A stretch of 64,000 nucleotides of DNA, from positions 1,860,001-1,924,000 of the forward strand of contig OZ252290.1 in the NCBI GenBank assembly GCA_965250105.1, given 5' to 3'. The position numbers and the translations under genes were made by a program. The stretch's first letter is position 1, and every line of letters begins with the position of its first letter. Positions 34,824 to 43,473 of the stretch are shown here, one piece after another. This stretch comes from JBCBSK01 sp965250105 (GTDB lineage Bacteria; Pseudomonadota; Alphaproteobacteria; Rhizobiales; Tepidamorphaceae). A model generated the notes under the pieces. The model had not been told where the DNA came from. It saw nothing but the letters and a program-made list of their open reading frames with translations, and made no database searches.

Positions 34824-35315
34824 ATGACAGCGAAGAAAACTCTCATGGCCGCGACGGCGGCCGTGGCGTTCGCGTTCGGCGCGGGCCAGGCAGCGGCCGA
34901 TTCCCTTCAACTGCGCGACGGCTGGCGCGTCATCGAGACCGATTACGCCTTCGACGACATAGTCGACCGGTTGTCCGAAGCGGTCGAGGCCGAGAACATG
35001 CTCAGGCTCTATGTCGCCAGCGCCTCGCGCGGGGCTGCCGGGCGCGGCATCGAGATCCCCGGCAATCTCGTCATGGGCGTCTACCGCAACGACTTCGCCG
35101 TCCGCATGCTGGACGCCAGCATCGCGGCGGGCATCGAAGCGCCGATCGAATTCTATGTCACCGAAGACAGCGACGGCGGCAGCACCTTGTCCTACAAGCT
35201 GCCGAGCTTCGTCTTCGCGCCCTATATGGAGGAAGGCGGGGCGGAACTCGGTGCCCTGTCCGCCGATCTCGACGGCGTCTTCGGCGCGATCGCCGACCGG
35301 GCGACGGCGCAATAA
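34824..35315 (+). CDS. Secreted DUF302 domain protein
   Basis: 163 residues with a signal peptide (cleavage about AAA-DS, residue 26) and a DUF302 domain of about 100 residues: RVIETDYAFDDIVDRLSEAVEAENM, a typical segment with GVYRNDFAVRMLDAS and APIEFYVTE. The family binds small ligands in other proteins but has no established role. Start at 34824 fits the signal peptide. Confidence 0.85.
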   Translation: MTAKKTLMAATAAVAFAFGAGQAAADSLQLRDGWRVIETDYAFDDIVDRLSEAVEAENMLRLYVASASRGAAGRGIEIPGNLVMGVYRNDFAVRMLDASIAAGIEAPIEFYVTEDSDGGSTLSYKLPSFVFAPYMEEGGAELGALSADLDGVFGAIADRATAQ

Positions 35316-35415
35316 AAGGCGCGATGGACGACGACGCGGCGGCCTCGACTGTCCCGGGTGACATCATTTCGGTCTTGACCGTTCCGGCGCGGGGCCGGAG
35401 CAGCGGAGTGGCCCG

Positions 35416-36288
35416 ATGGGTTTGATCGCGGAACTCGGCGAAACGACGCTCAGGCTGGCGGCCTTCGCCGGCATCTTCTCGATCATGGCGCTGATCGAGG
35501 CGCTGTTGCCACGCCGCGAGCGGCGCGTCGGCAGGGCGCGACGCTGGATCACCAACTTCGCGATCATCCTGATCGACAGCCTCGCGGTGCGGCTGATCTT
35601 TCCCGTCGCCGTGGTCGGCGCCGCGATCTGGGCGCAGGCTGCGGGCTTCGGCCTGTTGAACCAGATCGCCGTGCCGCCGCTCGCGGCCGGGCTGATCGCC
35701 ATCCTGCTCCTGGATTTCGCCGTCTGGCTGCAGCATCTCGTATCGCATCAGGTGCCGATCCTGTGGCGCGTGCACCGCATGCACCACACCGACGTCGATT
35801 TCGACGTCACGACCGCCTTGCGGTTTCACCCGATCGAGATCGTGCTGAGCGTCGGCTTCAAGATGGCCGTCGTGGCGCTGCTCGGCGCGCCGCCGGTGGC
35901 GGTCTTCATCTTCGAGGTCATTTTGAACGGCATGGCGATCTTCAACCATGCCAATGCGAAACTGCCGCCATGGCTCGACCGCTGGTTGCGGCTCGTCGTG
36001 GTGACGCCCGACATGCATCGGGTGCACCACTCGATCCATATGCGGGAAACCAATTCCAATTACGGCTTCAACCTGTCGCTGTGGGACCGTCTGTTCGGCA
36101 CCTATACGCCACAGCCGCGCGACGGCCATGACGGCATGGTCATCGGTCTCGCCGAAACCCAGCATGACGGGCCGACCCGGCTCGGCTGGACGCTCCTGGT
36201 GCCGTTCCGCGATCTGGCGAGACGGCGTTCAACCGATACCGATCGGGCCGAAGACGACACGTCCGGCCAGCGCGAGGCGGCTCAGTAA
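35416..36288 (+). CDS. Sterol desaturase/fatty acid hydroxylase family membrane protein
   Basis: 290 residues with four to five membrane helices and the eight-histidine di-iron set: H107xxxH111, H120xxHH124, and H201xxHH205 (WLQHLVSH, WRVHRMHH, MHRVHHS). Such enzymes oxidise sterol-like lipids, carotenoids or fatty acids at the inner membrane. The last seven bases overlap the stop of the convergent solute-binding-protein gene. Confidence 0.92.
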   Translation: MGLIAELGETTLRLAAFAGIFSIMALIEALLPRRERRVGRARRWITNFAIILIDSLAVRLIFPVAVVGAAIWAQAAGFGLLNQIAVPPLAAGLIAILLLDFAVWLQHLVSHQVPILWRVHRMHHTDVDFDVTTALRFHPIEIVLSVGFKMAVVALLGAPPVAVFIFEVILNGMAIFNHANAKLPPWLDRWLRLVVVTPDMHRVHHSIHMRETNSNYGFNLSLWDRLFGTYTPQPRDGHDGMVIGLAETQHDGPTRLGWTLLVPFRDLARRRSTDTDRAEDDTSGQREAAQ

Positions 36289-37151
36289 AAGCCCAAGGGA
36301 AACGAGCGCAGGAAGATCTCGAGATAGGTGCCGTCATACTGCACGTCCCACAGCGCGGCATCGAGCGCCTGGCGCAGGCGCGTATCGCTGCTGTCGACCG
36401 CGATCGCCATGCCCTCACCGAAATAGTGGCTTTCGAGAAATGGCCCGCCGCGAAAGGCGCAACACCCCTCCGACGCGAGCCCGTTCAGCCAGAAGCTCAT
36501 GGTCAGCGCATCGGCGAACAGGAGATCGAACGCGCCCGATTTCAGCCCGTCGCGCGCTTCGGCAAGCGTCGAAAATCCGACCGTCTCGGCGTCGGGAAAC
36601 TGATCGGCGAGGAAGGCTTCATGCGCCGTGCCGGTCACAACGGCGATCGTGTCGCCGGCCAGATCCGCCGGCGTGACCGGCTCGTCGGCATCCTCGGCGC
36701 GGGCCACGAAGCGGCCGGGAAATTCGAGGAACTGATTGGTGAACAGGAAGCGCCGCCGGGTCTCCTCGGTGATCGGCAGGGCGGCGATGATGGCATCCCC
36801 CCGTCCGTCGGCGATCCCGGTCTGCAGGAGATCCCAGCGTAACGCCTGGATGGTGCAGGCGACATCGAGGACCCGGCACACCGCGCGCGCGAGCTCGACA
36901 TTGAAACCGGTGAGCCCGCCATCCGGCGCGCGATAGCTGAAGGGCGGCGCGTCGAGTTCGGTCAGGAAGCGGATGGTCCGGATGCCGGTCAGATCCGGCT
37001 GGGCGATGCGCCGATTGGGGTCCCAATAGTTCGGCACCGTGATGTCGCGCGCCGATGCGTAAGGCGCGGCGAGCAGCAGCGTCGGCACGACAAGCGCCAG
37101 CGCCATGGCGGCCAGGACAATGATCCTCGAGCTTTTCAGAAAAGCGCGCAT
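36282..37151 (-). CDS. Periplasmic amino-acid-type solute-binding protein (SBP_bac_3)
   Basis: 289 residues, signal peptide (about 1-34) and a type-II periplasmic binding fold. Family segments PPFSYRAPDGGLTGFNVELARAV, DAIIAALPITEETRRRFLFT and the second-lobe IAVVTGTAHEAFLADQFP are clear. No permease or ATPase gene is next to it, so this is an orphan binding protein or a sensor-type protein. It has two cysteine pairs (VCRVLDVACT; GCCAFRG), unusual for the family. Ligand unknown; amino acid is the family default. Confidence 0.88.
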   Translation of the reverse strand: MRAFLKSSRIIVLAAMALALVVPTLLLAAPYASARDITVPNYWDPNRRIAQPDLTGIRTIRFLTELDAPPFSYRAPDGGLTGFNVELARAVCRVLDVACTIQALRWDLLQTGIADGRGDAIIAALPITEETRRRFLFTNQFLEFPGRFVARAEDADEPVTPADLAGDTIAVVTGTAHEAFLADQFPDAETVGFSTLAEARDGLKSGAFDLLFADALTMSFWLNGLASEGCCAFRGGPFLESHYFGEGMAIAVDSSDTRLRQALDAALWDVQYDGTYLEIFLRSFPLGFY

Positions 37152-37332
37152 GTCGGTCAGGAACTCACCTTTCCGCCGTCAGGGTTCGGCGATGCACCAT
37201 CCTCGTCAACCCATGTCCCCGCGATCGCGCTGGGGTTGCCGGGATAGGTGATACTACCCGTAATCCGGGATTCTCATGATTTGACCGCTCGACAGCGCGG
37301 CTAGCCTCGTTTCCGGGAACCGTGTCTACGGG

Positions 37333-39333
37333 ATGGCTGGGACTTTGTCGAACAGTGGGGGCATCGGAAAGCGGGTTGCCGCGCCGGCGCCGGGGAACGC
37401 CCCGCCGGCCGCGCCCGGCCTGCGCGATCCGCCGTGCAGAAATCCTCTCCTGCGCCAGCCGGACTTTCGCCACCGGATCGCGTCCCCTATCACGGGCCGG
37501 CCCGGACCGTCGTCGGAAGCGCGGCACTATCGCAGGATCGCCGAGGATCTGCGATTGCCCTTCTCGACCTTGGACGGCTGCCGCCTCGACCCGGCGATGC
37601 GGTCGCATCTCTATCGCGATATCGCGCCGCATGTCCGCGTCGCCCGTGTCATCACGCCGAACGGCGCGCGGCTCGTCATGGCGCCGGCACTGCATCAACT
37701 GGGACCGTTGAAGGCGCTGCTGGCCAAGCGCCGCGCCGTCGCGGACCGTCTTGTCATCGCACCGCCCTCGGCCATTCGGGCGCTTTTGCTGAACGATCCC
37801 CGATCGGGCCTGATGCGCGCGGCCCTCTTCGATCTGCGCGACAAGGTACCGCTGTTTTCCGCCCGCCGCATCGTCACGCCGCGTCAGGCCGTGGTGATGG
37901 TGGCCGTCATGGCAATCCTGGCCGCGCTCGCTTTGGTCCAGCCGTCCGCTTTCGCCGCGCTGGTCCTGGTGCTGCTCGGTCTCCTGTTCCTGGCAGGCAC
38001 GCTGTTGCGCGTGGCCATTCTAGCGGCATGGCCGCTGACCCTGGAGGCCGCGTCCGGCGCCCGGACGCTCGATGATCCGGTCGAACCGACCACATCGGCC
38101 GATGAGTGGCCAGTCTATACCGTTCTCGTGCCGCTTTATCGAGAGGCGCGCGTCGTCGCACCTTTGGTCGCGGCGCTCGACCGGCTCGACTATCCGCGTG
38201 CCCGGCTCGACATCAAGCTTCTGCTCGAAGCCGATGACAGGACGACCCGCGCGGCGGTCGAGGCCCTGGATCTCGGCCACCCTTATGAAGTCGTGGTGTT
38301 GCCGCCGCATCTGCCGCGCACCAAGCCAAGCGCGCTCAATGTCGGCCTGCTTCTGGCGCGTGGCGCGCTCGTCACCGTCTATGATGCCGAGGACCGTCCC
38401 GATCCGGCCCAGCTGCGCCAGGCCGCCCGTATCCTGATGGCGGAGCCCGAAACCGGCGTGGTCCAGGCCCGGCTGGCCTATCGCAACTGGGACACGAACT
38501 GGCTGACCCGCCAGTTCGCGGTCGAATATACCGCCTTGTTCGATGTCATGCTGCCGGCGCTCGAACGGCTCGACCTGCCGATCCTGCTCGGCGGCACGTC
38601 GAACCATTTCCGCACCGAGACCTTGCGGCGGATCGGCGGCTGGGACCCGTTCAACGTGACCGAGGACGCCGATCTCGGCATCCGGCTGGCGCGCTGCGGC
38701 TTTCGCACCCGGATCCTGGCCTCGACGACGTTCGAGGAAGCCCCGGCGCGCCTCAAGCCTTGGGTGGTGCAGCGCAGCCGCTGGATCAAGGGCTGGCTGC
38801 AAACGCTCCTGGTGCATCTGCGCGCGCCCGTAGCCCTGTTCCGCGACCTCGGCTCGGCGCGCGCGCTCGGCCTTCTGACGCTGCTGATCGGCGGCGCGAC
38901 ATCCTCGCTCGCCATGCCCGTGACGGCGATGATCATGGCGGGCCAGATGCTGGGCGCGGCCCTGTTCGCGACCGACGGCAACGGGTTCCAGAACGCCCTG
39001 ATGTTCATCTGCATGGTCAATCTTCTGGCCGGCTATGGCGTGGCGCTGACCATCGCGGCGCTTGGCTGCGGCGTACGCCGCATGCCGCGCCTCGCGCTGA
39101 GCCTGCCGACGACGATCGTCTACTGGGCGCTGATCGGGCTCGGCGCGGTGAAGGCGGGTATCGGCCTGGCGCGCGCGCCGTTCCACTGGGACAAGACCGA
39201 GCACGGCCTAGACACGGGCCGCGCGCGCGACCTGCCGCACCTCGTCGATCGCGCCCGGCCCGATCGCCGGGATGTGGTTAAAGGACCGCGCGCAGATCCC
39301 GGGCCGCTTCTTCCGGCGCGCGCTGGTGGTTGA
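37333..39333 (+). CDS. Family 2 processive glycosyltransferase, membrane
   Basis: 666 residues. N-terminal region (1-190) is cytoplasmic and basic, two membrane helices lie near 195-235, then a GT2 domain with the processive-synthase residues: EADDRTTR (~300), VYDAEDRPDP (~350), TEDADLGIRL (~442) and the QxxRW box QRSRWIKGW (~479). Three or four C-terminal helices follow (LLTLLIGGATSS, ALMFICMVNLLAGYG). Similar to cellulose/N-acetylglucosamine synthase-like enzymes; product not predictable. The last 19 codons (RARPDRRDVVKG...) are antisense to the end of the convergent SCO gene and low in complexity, so the true end may have shifted by a lost stop. Confidence 0.9.
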   Translation: MAGTLSNSGGIGKRVAAPAPGNAPPAAPGLRDPPCRNPLLRQPDFRHRIASPITGRPGPSSEARHYRRIAEDLRLPFSTLDGCRLDPAMRSHLYRDIAPHVRVARVITPNGARLVMAPALHQLGPLKALLAKRRAVADRLVIAPPSAIRALLLNDPRSGLMRAALFDLRDKVPLFSARRIVTPRQAVVMVAVMAILAALALVQPSAFAALVLVLLGLLFLAGTLLRVAILAAWPLTLEAASGARTLDDPVEPTTSADEWPVYTVLVPLYREARVVAPLVAALDRLDYPRARLDIKLLLEADDRTTRAAVEALDLGHPYEVVVLPPHLPRTKPSALNVGLLLARGALVTVYDAEDRPDPAQLRQAARILMAEPETGVVQARLAYRNWDTNWLTRQFAVEYTALFDVMLPALERLDLPILLGGTSNHFRTETLRRIGGWDPFNVTEDADLGIRLARCGFRTRILASTTFEEAPARLKPWVVQRSRWIKGWLQTLLVHLRAPVALFRDLGSARALGLLTLLIGGATSSLAMPVTAMIMAGQMLGAALFATDGNGFQNALMFICMVNLLAGYGVALTIAALGCGVRRMPRLALSLPTTIVYWALIGLGAVKAGIGLARAPFHWDKTEHGLDTGRARDLPHLVDRARPDRRDVVKGPRADPGPLLPARAGG

Positions 39334-39892
39334 AGGGCGAAACGAAACGGCCGTCCGCATCGAACAGATACACCACCGCCGAATGGTCCATCGTATAGTC
39401 GCCGCTGTCGAGCGGCACCTTGCGATAGAAGGCGCGATAGGCGCGCGCCACATCGGCGATCTGTTCCGGCGTGCCGGTCAGCCCGGTGATGACCGGATGA
39501 AAGCTCGTCAGATAGGTCGACAAGAATTCCGGCGTGTCCTTTTCCGGATCGACCGAGATGAACAGCACGTTGAGCTTCTCGGCATCATCGCCGAGTTCGC
39601 GAAGCGTGAGCGTGATGTCGTAGAGCGTGCTCGGGCAGATGTCGGGGCAATTGGTGAAGCCGAAAAAGACGAGCTTCGGCCGTCCGGCGAAATCCGCCTC
39701 GGTGACGGGATTGCCCTGATCGTCGATCAGCTCGAACGGCCCGCCGATCTCGAATTCGCTCGAAATGGTCCGCACGAGACCGCTCTCGCCCGGCCGCGCC
39801 ACGGTCAGGTAATAGGTCACGCCGAAGGCGATCAACCCCAATGCGAGGGTCGAAAGAGCCGCGATCAGATGCAGTTGGCGCCGCCGCGTCAT
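39278..39892 (-). CDS. SCO1/SenC family copper metallochaperone
   Basis: 204 residues. One N-terminal membrane helix (about 8-29) anchors a periplasmic thioredoxin-like domain. Copper ligands: CPDIC (C82, C86) and the histidine H170 in DHSAVVYL. SCO proteins deliver copper to the CuA site of cytochrome c oxidase. I chose ATG 39892 with AGGACC upstream; a TTG at 39934 would add 14 residues. Its stop lies inside the glycosyltransferase gene on the other strand (56-base convergent overlap). Confidence 0.92.
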   Translation of the reverse strand: MTRRRQLHLIAALSTLALGLIAFGVTYYLTVARPGESGLVRTISSEFEIGGPFELIDDQGNPVTEADFAGRPKLVFFGFTNCPDICPSTLYDITLTLRELGDDAEKLNVLFISVDPEKDTPEFLSTYLTSFHPVITGLTGTPEQIADVARAYRAFYRKVPLDSGDYTMDHSAVVYLFDADGRFVSPFNHQRAPEEAARDLRAVL

Positions 39893-39952
39893 CTTGTGGT
39901 CCTGTCCGTCTGTCTTGGGTTTCTTAGGGGTCAACGCTTGGCGATCGGCCGG

Positions 39953-40177
39953 TCAGAAACACGACCAGATCGCGTTCATCATCATCTCGAAGGCCACGAC
40001 AGGCCCAACCGTGGCCCAGCCGAGCAGGCCAGCGGCCGTGATCAGGACAACAGCCGCCGCGATCGCCAGCTTGACGATGGTATCGGCCAGCGCGGCCTGG
40101 CGTTTTTCACGACGCATCGCGGCCGTGTCCGCCGCTGCGATGTCCTCTGTCGCGATATGAGACGTCCCGGAGATCAT
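39953..40177 (-). CDS. Small single-span membrane protein upstream of SCO
   Basis: 74 residues, basic amphipathic N-terminal half (MRREKRQAALADTIVKLA) and one hydrophobic helix about 33-55 ending in WSCF. Same strand as the SCO gene, stop 61 bases before its start. Small proteins encoded beside SCO genes in rhizobia exist, but I do not recognise this one. Coding is suggested by the clean membrane topology. Confidence 0.5.
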   Translation of the reverse strand: MISGTSHIATEDIAAADTAAMRREKRQAALADTIVKLAIAAAVVLITAAGLLGWATVGPVVAFEMMMNAIWSCF

Positions 40178-40455
40178 GGCGTAAAAATCGCGCTTTCGCC
40201 GTCATCGTCAAGGTCGCAACATGCCGCACCGGCTCACGTCCGCGTCAGGGCCGGGTCGAGGGCAGATCAGGGTAGGGCGGCAGGGCCGCCGCATCGCGCC
40301 CGATCGATTGGGTCACCTTGCGCCGCTGGTCCGCCATTTTCCGCCTGTCGGCGATTGCCGTGCGGGCAAGACCAAGCTAAGCGCAGGCCGTGCCGCCGCC
40401 ATGGTGGCGTCAATGTTCTTTGAACAACGGCCCCTTTCGACACGGATCCTCGATC

Positions 40456-41661
40456 ATGACCCTGCGCCATGTCGCGCGTTTCGCGCTTTGGAGCATCCCC
40501 GTTCTCGCGGTCCTGCTCGCCGCCGGCTTCCTGTGGCTGCGCCAGACGCCCTATTGGACCGGCATCACGCTGTTCTGGGACGGCTATCGGGTCGAGAATT
40601 TCCGCAATATGGATCAGGTCTTCCCCTATCGCGAGGTCGCCCGGTCGGGCGATGTGTGGGCCTTCGGATCGGATCCCCGGCCCTTGCCGGAAACCTATCT
40701 CCATGACGGCGAAGAGCGGAACCTGGCGGCCTTTCTGGACCTGACGGAGACAACGGGCCTGCTCGTCGTCCACGACGGCGACATCACTTACGAGGATTAT
40801 CGTCTCGGCGCGGACGCCGCATCGACCTTCACTTCCTGGTCGGTGGCGAAATCGGTGGTGTCGGCGCTTGTCGGCATCGCGGTGGCGGAAGGCCATATCG
40901 ACAGCGTGCGCGATCCGGTCGCGCGCTACGTGCCGGCGCTCGCCGGCACGGCCTATGGCGCGGTGCCGATCGAGAATCTGCTCACCATGTCGTCGGGCAT
41001 CGCTTTCGACGAGAATTACGACGACCCGACGTCCGACGTGAACATGATGTTCATCGATTTCGCGACCGGCGCCGAGATGACCGATCTGCTCGCCGACCTG
41101 CCGAGGCTGCGCGCGCCGGGCACCTATAACGACTACATCAGTTCCGACACCATCGCGCTCGGCCTGGTGCTCGAAGGCGCGACGGACATGCCGGTCGACG
41201 CCTATCTCGAAAGCCGGCTGTGGGGGCCGATGGGGGCCGAGGCCGATGCGTTCTGGAACATCAGCCGGGCGGGCAACACGATCGCCATGTGCTGTCTGAA
41301 CGCCATCTTGCGCGACTATGCCCGCTTCGGCCGGCTCTATCTCGATCAGGGCGCCCGCGACGGCGTCGAGATCGTGCCGGTGGACTGGGTCGCCGCGTCG
41401 GTCAATCCGACGGCGGCGCATCTCCAGCCTGGCGACAATCCGGCATCGTTCTGGACATTTGGCTATGGCTATAAATGGTGGATCCCCGAGGACCCACAGG
41501 GCGATTTCCTCGCCATCGGCATCTGGGGTCAATACATCTATGTCGATCCCGAGCGCGATGTCGTCATCGTCAAGACCAGCGCCGATCCCCTGTTCGACGA
41601 CCACGATGCCGAAACCGTCGCCGCCTTCCGCGCCATCGCCCGGTCGGCCGCCGCGCCATAG
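40456..41661 (+). CDS. Serine hydrolase of the beta-lactamase/penicillin-binding fold
   Basis: 401 residues with an N-terminal membrane helix (about 7-28). Active-site SxxK is SVAK (S129-K132), the second motif is YNDYISS (Y about 225), consistent with class C-type esterases/peptidases rather than true resistance enzymes. WWIPEDPQGDFLAIGIWGQYIY resembles the HxG-containing region, although here it is GQ. An 11-13 base palindrome TGTTC-TTT-GAACA (40414-40426) lies 30 bases before the start. The gap 40178-40455 has no other gene. Confidence 0.88.
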   Translation: MTLRHVARFALWSIPVLAVLLAAGFLWLRQTPYWTGITLFWDGYRVENFRNMDQVFPYREVARSGDVWAFGSDPRPLPETYLHDGEERNLAAFLDLTETTGLLVVHDGDITYEDYRLGADAASTFTSWSVAKSVVSALVGIAVAEGHIDSVRDPVARYVPALAGTAYGAVPIENLLTMSSGIAFDENYDDPTSDVNMMFIDFATGAEMTDLLADLPRLRAPGTYNDYISSDTIALGLVLEGATDMPVDAYLESRLWGPMGAEADAFWNISRAGNTIAMCCLNAILRDYARFGRLYLDQGARDGVEIVPVDWVAASVNPTAAHLQPGDNPASFWTFGYGYKWWIPEDPQGDFLAIGIWGQYIYVDPERDVVIVKTSADPLFDDHDAETVAAFRAIARSAAAP

Positions 41662-41688
41662 GGCGCATGGGCAAACGGGTCGATCGGC

Positions 41689-42636
41689 CTAATCCTGGGT
41701 CAGCCGCGAAATGGCGGCGACCGCCATCACGATGCAGAGGGCGCCGAGCCATTGAACGGGCGCCAGTCCCTCGCCGAGGAAGATGACGGCGGCCGCGATG
41801 CCGAAGACGGGAATGAGGGTGAGATAGAGCCCAGCGACATTGGCCGGCAGGCTTTGCAGGGCGAACAGATAGAGCCAGAAGGCGAGCGCATACTGGATGA
41901 TGCCGGAGCCGGCGGCCATCAGAAGCGCCCAGGCCGGGACGCCGGCAAGCCCGACATGCGCGAGCCCGACCACGAGCGCGGTGAGCAGGACACCCAAGGT
42001 CCAGACCAGGCCGACGCTCTGCTGAAGCGCCGACAAAGGTAGCGGATCGAGCGTCAGCACCAGGCGCCTTGTGGCGATGACATAGAAGGCGGCGAAGAAC
42101 GTGCCGGCCACGAGCAGGAGGTCGCCGGCCAGCGAGCCTCGGCGGGACAGGACGGTCATGTCGGGCGCGATGACGAGCACGATGCCGATCGTCGCCAGCA
42201 AGGCCAGGCCGAGCATTTGCGGGCCGATCCGCTCCTTGAGCAGGAGCCAGGCGAGGAACAGGATGAACAGCGGTTCCACCGCGCCGATCAGGGCGGCATT
42301 GCTGGCGGTTGTCAGGGCGAGGCCGACAATGCCGAACGTATAGGACAAGCCCGGCTCGAACAGGCCGCTGAGGCTGGCGCGGCGGGTCGGCCTGTCGAGC
42401 CGCACCCGGCGGCCGAGGACAAAGACCGCCAGCCACAGGACCGCGATCGAGGCCGTGAGCTGGATCGTGACGAGCGTCAGCGGCGGCATATGGGCGAGCA
42501 CGCCCTTGCTCATCACCGTGGCCGAGCCCCAGCAGGCGGCGGACAGGATGGCCGCGACAATGGCCAGCCCGCGCCGCCGGGGATGCGCTACGGTGGCGCC
42601 GGTCGCCGCCGCATGCGGATCGGATATGCCCATCAC
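41689..42636 (-). CDS. EamA/DMT family exporter
   Basis: 315 residues, ten membrane helices in two EamA repeats (SAACWGSATVMSKGVLAHMPP and FLGEGLAPVQWLGALCIV ends). DMT transporters export amino acids, nucleosides or drugs. Gene overlaps the upstream MarR gene by four bases (ATGA), so regulator and exporter form one operon, which implies the MarR regulator responds to something this transporter exports. Confidence 0.92.
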   Translation of the reverse strand: MMGISDPHAAATGATVAHPRRRGLAIVAAILSAACWGSATVMSKGVLAHMPPLTLVTIQLTASIAVLWLAVFVLGRRVRLDRPTRRASLSGLFEPGLSYTFGIVGLALTTASNAALIGAVEPLFILFLAWLLLKERIGPQMLGLALLATIGIVLVIAPDMTVLSRRGSLAGDLLLVAGTFFAAFYVIATRRLVLTLDPLPLSALQQSVGLVWTLGVLLTALVVGLAHVGLAGVPAWALLMAAGSGIIQYALAFWLYLFALQSLPANVAGLYLTLIPVFGIAAAVIFLGEGLAPVQWLGALCIVMAVAAISRLTQD

Positions 42637-43166
42637 GGCCGGGCTTCGGAGCGGATGGCCGCGTTCTCGACGGGGCAGCGTGTTTCGGGACAGACTTCCT
42701 CATGACACAGCCGGCAGGTCCGGTCGGCCTGCTTGCGATCTTCCGTAATCGTGCCGAGCAGGGTTTCGAGCAGCGCTGTCAGCTGCGCCCGCTGGCCTTC
42801 GGACAGGGCGGTCAGTGCCCGTGACAGCGTGGCGCCGCGCCCGTCGAGAATGGTCTGCCGCCGCGCCATGCCCCGACGCGTCAGATGAAGCCCGACCACG
42901 CGCCCGTCCGCCCCCTTCCGCCGCTCGACCAGACCATCCCCGGCCAGCCGGTCGGCGATCCGCACGGTGGCCGAATGGCTGAGGCCGATGGTTCGGGCCA
43001 GGGCGCCGACGGACAGGCCGGGATCGATGCCGATACTGACCAGCGCCGCCGGCGCCGCCGCGCCATATTCGGCGCAGGCCTCGATCCTGTCGGTCATGCG
43101 GTCGGTCAGCGCCAGAGCGAGCGCGCCGAGCAGATTGGCCGTTCTGTCATGGTCTTCTTCGATCAT
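42633..43166 (-). CDS. MarR family regulator with C-terminal four-cysteine tail
   Basis: 177 residues. Winged helix about 50-100: LSVGALARTIGLSHSATVRIADRLAGDGLVERRKGADGRVVGLHLTRRG. The C terminus has C151-x2-C154-x4-C159-x4-C164 (RTCRLCHEEVCPETRCPVE), a spacing that suits metal or redox sensing, unusual in MarR proteins. First gene of an operon with an EamA exporter. Its promoter touches the start codon (see 43173-43201), so it is probably autoregulated and translated from a leaderless mRNA. Start 43166 has no ribosome-binding site. Confidence 0.9.
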   Translation of the reverse strand: MIEEDHDRTANLLGALALALTDRMTDRIEACAEYGAAAPAALVSIGIDPGLSVGALARTIGLSHSATVRIADRLAGDGLVERRKGADGRVVGLHLTRRGMARRQTILDGRGATLSRALTALSEGQRAQLTALLETLLGTITEDRKQADRTCRLCHEEVCPETRCPVENAAIRSEARP

Positions 43167-43172
43167 GCGTTA

Positions 43173-43201
43173 TTTATATGTGTGTATCATGCATATATCA
43201 A
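43173..43201 (-). promoter_or_regulatory. Near-consensus promoter, leaderless, overlapping an inverted repeat operator
   Basis: Minus strand: -35 TTGATA (43196-43201), 17-base spacer, -10 TATAAA (43173-43178), followed by TAACGC and the ATG at 43166. Transcription would begin at or next to the start codon. An inverted repeat, TATATG-N11-CATATA (43175-43197), covers -10 and spacer, the position expected for MarR autorepression. The region 43202-43473 has no other gene and holds the promoter space of the divergent LprI-like gene. Confidence 0.65.
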
Positions 43202-43473
43202 GAGCGGAGGCATTGGCGGCAAGGGAGAAAGGCTTCGGATGCCGGATGCCGGGTGTTTTGGCCGTGGCCGTTGCCACGTGCTTTGGTCATTGCCGAGGGT
43301 TGAAGCGCGGCGGCACGGGCATGACGGTGCCTGTCCAGCGATGCCGGTTCGTCGGCGACGGATGCCATTTACAGGCCGTCATGGTCTTTGAACGGGGATG
43401 CGTTACACTCCTGCCATCGAATCCGGCGATGCTGCGGCCGCCAAAATCCCGCCTCTCGATCCAGGAGACCTCC

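Noticed and set aside
40414..40426. TGTTC-TTT-GAACA before the serine hydrolase as a confirmed operator
   Set aside because: Single copy of a short palindrome; mentioned under the gene but not listed as a site.
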